NCBI GenBank assembly: GCA_021774015.1
Contig: JAJFJO010000346.1
Coordinates: 1-8,754 of the forward strand
Direction of reading: 5' to 3'
DNA: 8,754 nucleotides
DNA from: Gammaproteobacteria bacterium
GTDB lineage: Bacteria > Pseudomonadota > Gammaproteobacteria > Coxiellales > Coxiellaceae
Every line of letters begins with the position of its first letter. Position 1 is the first letter of the stretch. The notes under the pieces are model-generated. The model did no database searches. It saw only the letters and a program-made list of their open reading frames with translations, and was not told the DNA's origin. Below are positions 5,699 through 8,754 of this stretch, in pieces. The position numbers and the translations under genes were made by a program.

Positions 5699-6667
5699 TT
5701 AGTGAATATGATCCAAAATTCCATCCAACTCTTCCAAGGTATTATAATGAATGACCAACTTACCTTTACCTTTTGCAGAGTGCTGAATCCCAACCTTGGC
5801 ACCCAACTTTTCTGAGATGTTTGTTTGTAAACGTGCCACATCAGGATCCATACGCTGGCTTAATGAATTATTGGCATTTGCTGGTGCCTGCAATTTACGA
5901 ATCAAGTGTTCCGTTTCACGTACCGATAAATCGCGCGTTATGATTTGCTGTGCTACATCACCTTGTTGCAAACCCTCTAGTGCTAACAGCGCACGCGCAT
6001 GCCCCATTTCCAGCTGACCTTTTTCAACGGCTGTTTTCACTTCTGGATTTAATTTTTGTAAACGCAATAGATTGGTCACCCCCGTCCGGGACTTACCAAC
6101 AGCTTCTGCAACTTCCTGGTGCGTCATTTGAAATTCATCAATCAAACGCTGCAGTGCAATCGACTCTTCAATGGGGTTTAAATCACGGCGCTGAATGTTT
6201 TCAATTAACGCCATTGCAATCGCAGCTTCATCCGGAATATCACGCACAATTGCAGGAATATTATCTAAACCGGCTAACTGGGCTGCGCGCCAACGACGCT
6301 CGCCTGCGATAATTTCATACTTTCCATTAGTTTGTTTACGAACAATAATTGGCTGTATCACACCTTGAGAATGAATCGAATCTGCCAACTCTTTTAACCC
6401 ATCTTGATCCATAATGCGGCGTGGTTGATAGCGGCCTGGCTGCAATACATCAATAGGAAGTTCACGCAGTTGAGAATGTTTAGGTGTATCACTATCTTGG
6501 GATATAACTTGCGCTGCAGTCATAATGGTGGGCTGCTGAGCAGTAGCTTGAACACCGCTTTGTGTTGCTGCTGTCGTCGGTGTCGCAGGTGCGCTCATGT
6601 CATTAAGCAATTCTTTTAAGCCTAAATCACCCAAACCTTTCCCTAATCCACGTTTTTTTACTGACAT
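5699..6667 (-). CDS. parB: Chromosome partitioning protein ParB (Spo0J family)
   Basis: CTP-dependent DNA clamp that loads at parS sites and spreads, organising the origin region with ParA. The 322 residues show the full domain order: a basic N-terminal tail with RGLGKGLGDL (6-15) that stimulates ParA; a low-complexity Ala/Thr/Gln linker (about 25-60); the CTP-binding domain with GRYQPR (78-83), GERRWRAA (122-129) and ENIQRRDLNPIEE (156-168); the DNA-binding helix-turn-helix (about 180-201, MTHQEVAEAVGKSRTGVTN); and a C-terminal dimerisation domain (about 273-322). The ATG at 6667 has AGAGG 8 nt upstream, overlapping the parA stop codon, and the gap to parA is 10 nt, so they form one operon. 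No complete parS is visible in this window. Confidence 0.97.
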   Translation of the reverse strand: MSVKKRGLGKGLGDLGLKELLNDMSAPATPTTAATQSGVQATAQQPTIMTAAQVISQDSDTPKHSQLRELPIDVLQPGRYQPRRIMDQDGLKELADSIHSQGVIQPIIVRKQTNGKYEIIAGERRWRAAQLAGLDNIPAIVRDIPDEAAIAMALIENIQRRDLNPIEESIALQRLIDEFQMTHQEVAEAVGKSRTGVTNLLRLQKLNPEVKTAVEKGQLEMGHARALLALEGLQQGDVAQQIITRDLSVRETEHLIRKLQAPANANNSLSQRMDPDVARLQTNISEKLGAKVGIQHSAKGKGKLVIHYNTLEELDGILDHIH

Positions 6668-6677
6668 CTGTAAGCCT

Positions 6678-7472
6678 CTATGCTGTTATTGCTGATGTGT
6701 TTTTTTCATTAGCCTCTTGCCGGCGCAATAGTTCTGATGCTAATGCTAAGTATGCAATAGCGCCTTGTGAGCTTTTGTCATAACACATCACAGGCAAACC
6801 ATGGCTCGGCGCCTCCGCCAACCTCACATTACGAGGGATAACAGTATGGTACACCTTGTCACCAAAATGAGCCGACAATTGCTCAGACACCTCAATCGTT
6901 AAACGATTACGGCCATCATACATGGTGCGCAACAAGCCTTCTAATTGCAGTGATGGGTTAGCGCTCTGACGAATATTTTCAATTGTATTAATTAAACTGG
7001 TCAGGCCTTCCAGGGCGTAGTACTCGCATTGAATCGCTACCAACACGCTGTCAGCAGCAACCAACGCATTAACTGTTAACATATTTAAAGAGGGCGGGCA
7101 GTCGATCAAAATAAAATCGTATTTATCTTGCGCCGAAGCAATAGCATTACGCAAAACCTCTTCACGAGATTCTGTTTTTAGCAGGCGTATTTCCGCAACT
7201 GTTAAGTTGCCGTTTGAAGGTATGATATCAAACCCCCACTCGGTTTTGACGGTCGCCTGTTCGAGGCTACAGGTTTGCAGTAACAATTCGTTGATGCTGT
7301 ACTCTAAATCCAACTTATTAACACCACTACCTACGGTGGCGCTACCCTGAGGGTCCAGGTCAATTAGCAGTGTCCGCTTCTTCATGGCACCCAGTGATGC
7401 ACTTAGGTTAACGGTGGTGGTAGTTTTGCCCACGCCACCTTTTTGGTTCGCTATGGCGATGACCTTTGCCAT
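6678..7472 (-). CDS. parA: Chromosome partitioning ATPase ParA (Soj family)
   Basis: ATPase that binds DNA nonspecifically as an ATP dimer and moves ParB-parS complexes during origin segregation. The 264 residues, without an N-terminal DNA-binding domain, are typical of the chromosomal Soj type rather than the longer plasmid ParA. The deviant Walker A KGGVGKTTTT (11-20) has the signature Lys11 as well as Lys16; the A' motif is DLDPQGSAT (38-46), and Walker B is DFILIDCPPS (118-127). The end of the protein shows RNVRLAEAPSHGLPV, typical of the family. The ATG at 7472 has AAGGAG with 6 nt spacing. It is followed 10 nt later by parB; rsmG lies 69 nt upstream, with a candidate internal promoter in that gap. 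Confidence 0.97.
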   Translation of the reverse strand: MAKVIAIANQKGGVGKTTTTVNLSASLGAMKKRTLLIDLDPQGSATVGSGVNKLDLEYSINELLLQTCSLEQATVKTEWGFDIIPSNGNLTVAEIRLLKTESREEVLRNAIASAQDKYDFILIDCPPSLNMLTVNALVAADSVLVAIQCEYYALEGLTSLINTIENIRQSANPSLQLEGLLRTMYDGRNRLTIEVSEQLSAHFGDKVYHTVIPRNVRLAEAPSHGLPVMCYDKSSQGAIAYLALASELLRRQEANEKNTSAITA

Positions 7473-7505
7473 CCTCTACTCCTTATGAGTCTCGTGTGAG
7501 CCAAG

Positions 7506-7533
7506 ATGATAACAGATGGACGTTTCCTTGTAA
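7506..7533 (-). promoter_or_regulatory. Candidate internal promoter for parAB
   Basis: On the minus strand, in the gap between rsmG and parA, TTACAA (7533-7528) and TATCAT (7511-7506) are 16 nt apart. The -10 matches at 5 of 6 positions and is preceded by TG plus one base, an extended -10; the -35 matches at only 3 of 6. It would start transcription near 7499, about 27 nt before parA. No experimental support. Confidence 0.35.
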
Positions 7534-7541
7534 TGTGTGGA

Positions 7542-8159
7542 TTAACTAACTATCACCAAATGTCGCTCTTCATCTAGGCCACTGATTTGTAGTGGAATAA
7601 TCTCGAATGGCTGTTTCACGCGCTCAAGCTCCTGCTCTGGTAGCAAACCTTTCATGAAAAACCAATGACCATCTGGGCAAAGCAAATGCTGGCTGTTGCT
7701 AATAATATCAGCAACCGATCCTACCGCTCGTGTCGTGATGGCATCAAAGCATGCTTCAGTTGTAAAATCCTCAACTCGCGACTGCACGACCTCCACATTC
7801 TTTAAGCCAAACTCCGTCACTGCTTGCACCAAAAAACGTGTCTTTTTGCCGTTGCTATCTAATAGTGTGAAATGTTTATCGGGGTGTGTAAATGCCAATG
7901 GTATGCCGGGGAACCCAGCGCCCGTACCAACATCCAAAACTCGGTCACCTGTCAGGTGAGGAGCAATAGCTAGGCTGTCTAACAAGTGGTGAGTCAGCAT
8001 TTTATCAGGGTCAGTAATCGCTGTTAGGTTATATGCCTTGTTCCATTTCTGCAGAAAGTATAAAAACTCAATAAGCTGCTCTCTAACGCCAGATAGGGCA
8101 TCAGGTAATGCTGCGCTCAGCTGTTTCGTTAAGTGTGATTTTTGTAGGTCTGTATCCAT
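7542..8159 (-). CDS. rsmG: 16S rRNA (guanine-527-N7)-methyltransferase RsmG (GidB)
   Basis: SAM-dependent methyltransferase that makes m7G527 in the 530 loop of 16S rRNA; loss in other bacteria gives low-level streptomycin resistance. The 205 residues match the family length (207 in E. coli). Visible signatures are WNKAYNLTAI (39-48), HHLLDSL (57-63), the SAM-binding motif I VLDVGTGAGFPGIPLA (74-89), the acidic motif II LLDSNGKKTRFL (99-110), and the catalytic-side TTRAVGS (142-148). The start at 8159 has AGGA about 10 nt upstream. It lies just before parA, as in many bacteria, but the gene upstream is transaldolase and not mnmG (gidA), the usual partner. A candidate extended -10 promoter lies about 45 nt upstream. 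Confidence 0.96.
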   Translation of the reverse strand: MDTDLQKSHLTKQLSAALPDALSGVREQLIEFLYFLQKWNKAYNLTAITDPDKMLTHHLLDSLAIAPHLTGDRVLDVGTGAGFPGIPLAFTHPDKHFTLLDSNGKKTRFLVQAVTEFGLKNVEVVQSRVEDFTTEACFDAITTRAVGSVADIISNSQHLLCPDGHWFFMKGLLPEQELERVKQPFEIIPLQISGLDEERHLVIVS

Positions 8160-8200
8160 TTTTGAATAATCCTAGAGGGCGCTGTTAGTTGCATTTATCC

Positions 8201-8230
8201 AGTGTAACAGACGCCAGCACGGGCAGCCAA
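8201..8230 (-). promoter_or_regulatory. Candidate promoter of the rsmG-parA-parB operon
   Basis: On the minus strand, TTGGCT (8230-8225) and TACACT (8206-8201) are 18 nt apart. The -10 has the extended TGT prefix, which compensates for two mismatches in or near the core; the -35 matches 4 of 6. Transcription would begin near 8194, about 35 nt before the rsmG start. Together with the 96-nt gap it suggests that rsmG does not depend on the transaldolase transcript. Confidence 0.4.
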
Positions 8231-8255
8231 TCACCATGGTAATAACCATAACTTC

Positions 8256-8754
8256 TTAAAACACCAACTGCTGCTTTAGCATATTCAAATCCTTCGCGAA
8301 AATACGAATACCGTCAGCAAGTTTTTCTGACGCCATTGCATTATCATTAAAGTGCCAACGAAATGCCGCCTCATCTAATCGTATTTTTTCTGCTTGTGCT
8401 TTTTCAGGATAGAGTTTCTGCTCTAAAGACCCCTCAGTGCCTTGCAATTCTTCCATTAATGCTGGGCTAATAGTGAGATAATCACAGCCAGCAAGTGACT
8501 CTATTTGTCCCGCGTTACGAAAACTTGCACCCATTACGATAGTGGGGTAATTAAAAACTTTATAGTAATCATAAATGCTTTTTACCGACTGCACACCTGG
8601 ATCTTCAGCACCCACATAATCACGCTGCTCTTTATTTTTATACCAATCATAAATACGACCGACAAAGGGCGATACCAGTGTTGCACCCGCATCTGCGCAT
8701 AATACAGCCTGCTCCAAACTAAACATCAGTGTCATATTACAATGAATATCGCGT
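8256..8754 (-). CDS. tal: Transaldolase, C-terminal part (5' end outside window)
   Basis: Pentose phosphate pathway enzyme that moves a dihydroxyacetone unit between sedoheptulose 7-phosphate and glyceraldehyde 3-phosphate in the cytoplasm. About 165 residues are visible, roughly the second half of a TalB-type protein (317 in E. coli). The match is clear from HCNMTLMFSLEQA, SPFVGRIYDWYK, AEDPGVQSV, VMGASFRNAGQI (phosphate-binding Ser and Arg) and CDYLTISPALMEEL. The frame stays open through the right edge, so internal methionines such as the one at 8735 are not the start. The Schiff-base lysine lies in the missing part. It reads towards rsmG with a 96-nt gap and no clear terminator in between. 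Confidence 0.95.
   Translation of the reverse strand, partial: RDIHCNMTLMFSLEQAVLCADAGATLVSPFVGRIYDWYKNKEQRDYVGAEDPGVQSVKSIYDYYKVFNYPTIVMGASFRNAGQIESLAGCDYLTISPALMEELQGTEGSLEQKLYPEKAQAEKIRLDEAAFRWHFNDNAMASEKLADGIRIFAKDLNMLKQQLVF

Noticed and set aside
5572..5754. 60-codon reading frame on the plus strand over the palindromic element
   Set aside because: Its ATG is the tip of the palindrome's outer arm, there is no Shine-Dalgarno, and it ends inside the 3' end of parB on the other strand. The palindrome explains the open frame.
5905..5925. Possible parS site inside parB
   Set aside because: GTTTCACGT matches the left part of the parS consensus, but the other half does not match at all. The bases encode Ser-Val-Arg-Glu-Thr in a conserved part of ParB.
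7536..7544. DnaA box candidate and possible oriC
   Set aside because: TGTGGATTA differs from the consensus box at one position, but it stands alone; other near matches (8196, 4208) have two or more mismatches. No cluster or AT-rich unwinding region accompanies them.
7612..7627. Possible parS site inside rsmG
   Set aside because: TGTTTCACG matches only the first nine positions of the 16-bp palindrome; the second half is lost. A functional site would need near-complete symmetry.
8236..8249. Hairpin between transaldolase and rsmG as a terminator
   Set aside because: The stem ATGGT/ACCAT has only 5 bp and no T run follows on the minus strand.

Overview
The window looks like a chromosomal segment of a gammaproteobacterium with moderate-to-low GC (estimated by eye). 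The backbone is the order rsmG-parA-parB-atpI-atpB-atpE-(atpF), all read on the minus strand, i.e. right to left; this neighbourhood near the replication origin is familiar from Pseudomonas and many other gammaproteobacteria. The Pht/Fpt-like transporter, the small secreted orphans and an AtpF that seems to start Met-Asp would fit a Legionella/Coxiella-type lineage, but that placement is inference.

Layout from the right end: a transaldolase fragment (8256-8754, 5' end outside the window); rsmG (16S rRNA m7G methyltransferase), parA and parB (7542-8159, 6678-7472, 5699-6667), tightly packed with a candidate promoter before rsmG and a second before parA; a nested palindromic element of about 86 bp (5572-5657); an MFS transporter (4262-5542, TTG start). 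Then come four genes on the opposite strand: two small secreted proteins in tandem (1889-2230, 2254-2709) closed by a textbook terminator (2729-2764), a PLP fold-type IV enzyme of the aminodeoxychorismate lyase/aminotransferase group (2779-3597), and a third small secreted protein with a TTG start (3704-4156). The left end is the start of the F1Fo ATP synthase operon: atpI, atpB, atpE and the first two codons of atpF.

The genes fall into two sets. The minus-strand housekeeping genes serve ribosome modification, chromosome segregation and proton-driven ATP synthesis. Between parB and atpI, which are adjacent in many relatives, lies about 4 kb of accessory DNA: a transporter, a PLP enzyme and three orphan exported proteins, each with exactly two cysteines in its predicted mature part. 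No phage, transposase, CRISPR or RNA gene is visible. The points most worth a second look are this accessory block, the palindromic element, the PLP enzyme that carries Cys where its family has the cofactor-binding Glu, and the start of that same gene 14 nt after a strong terminator.
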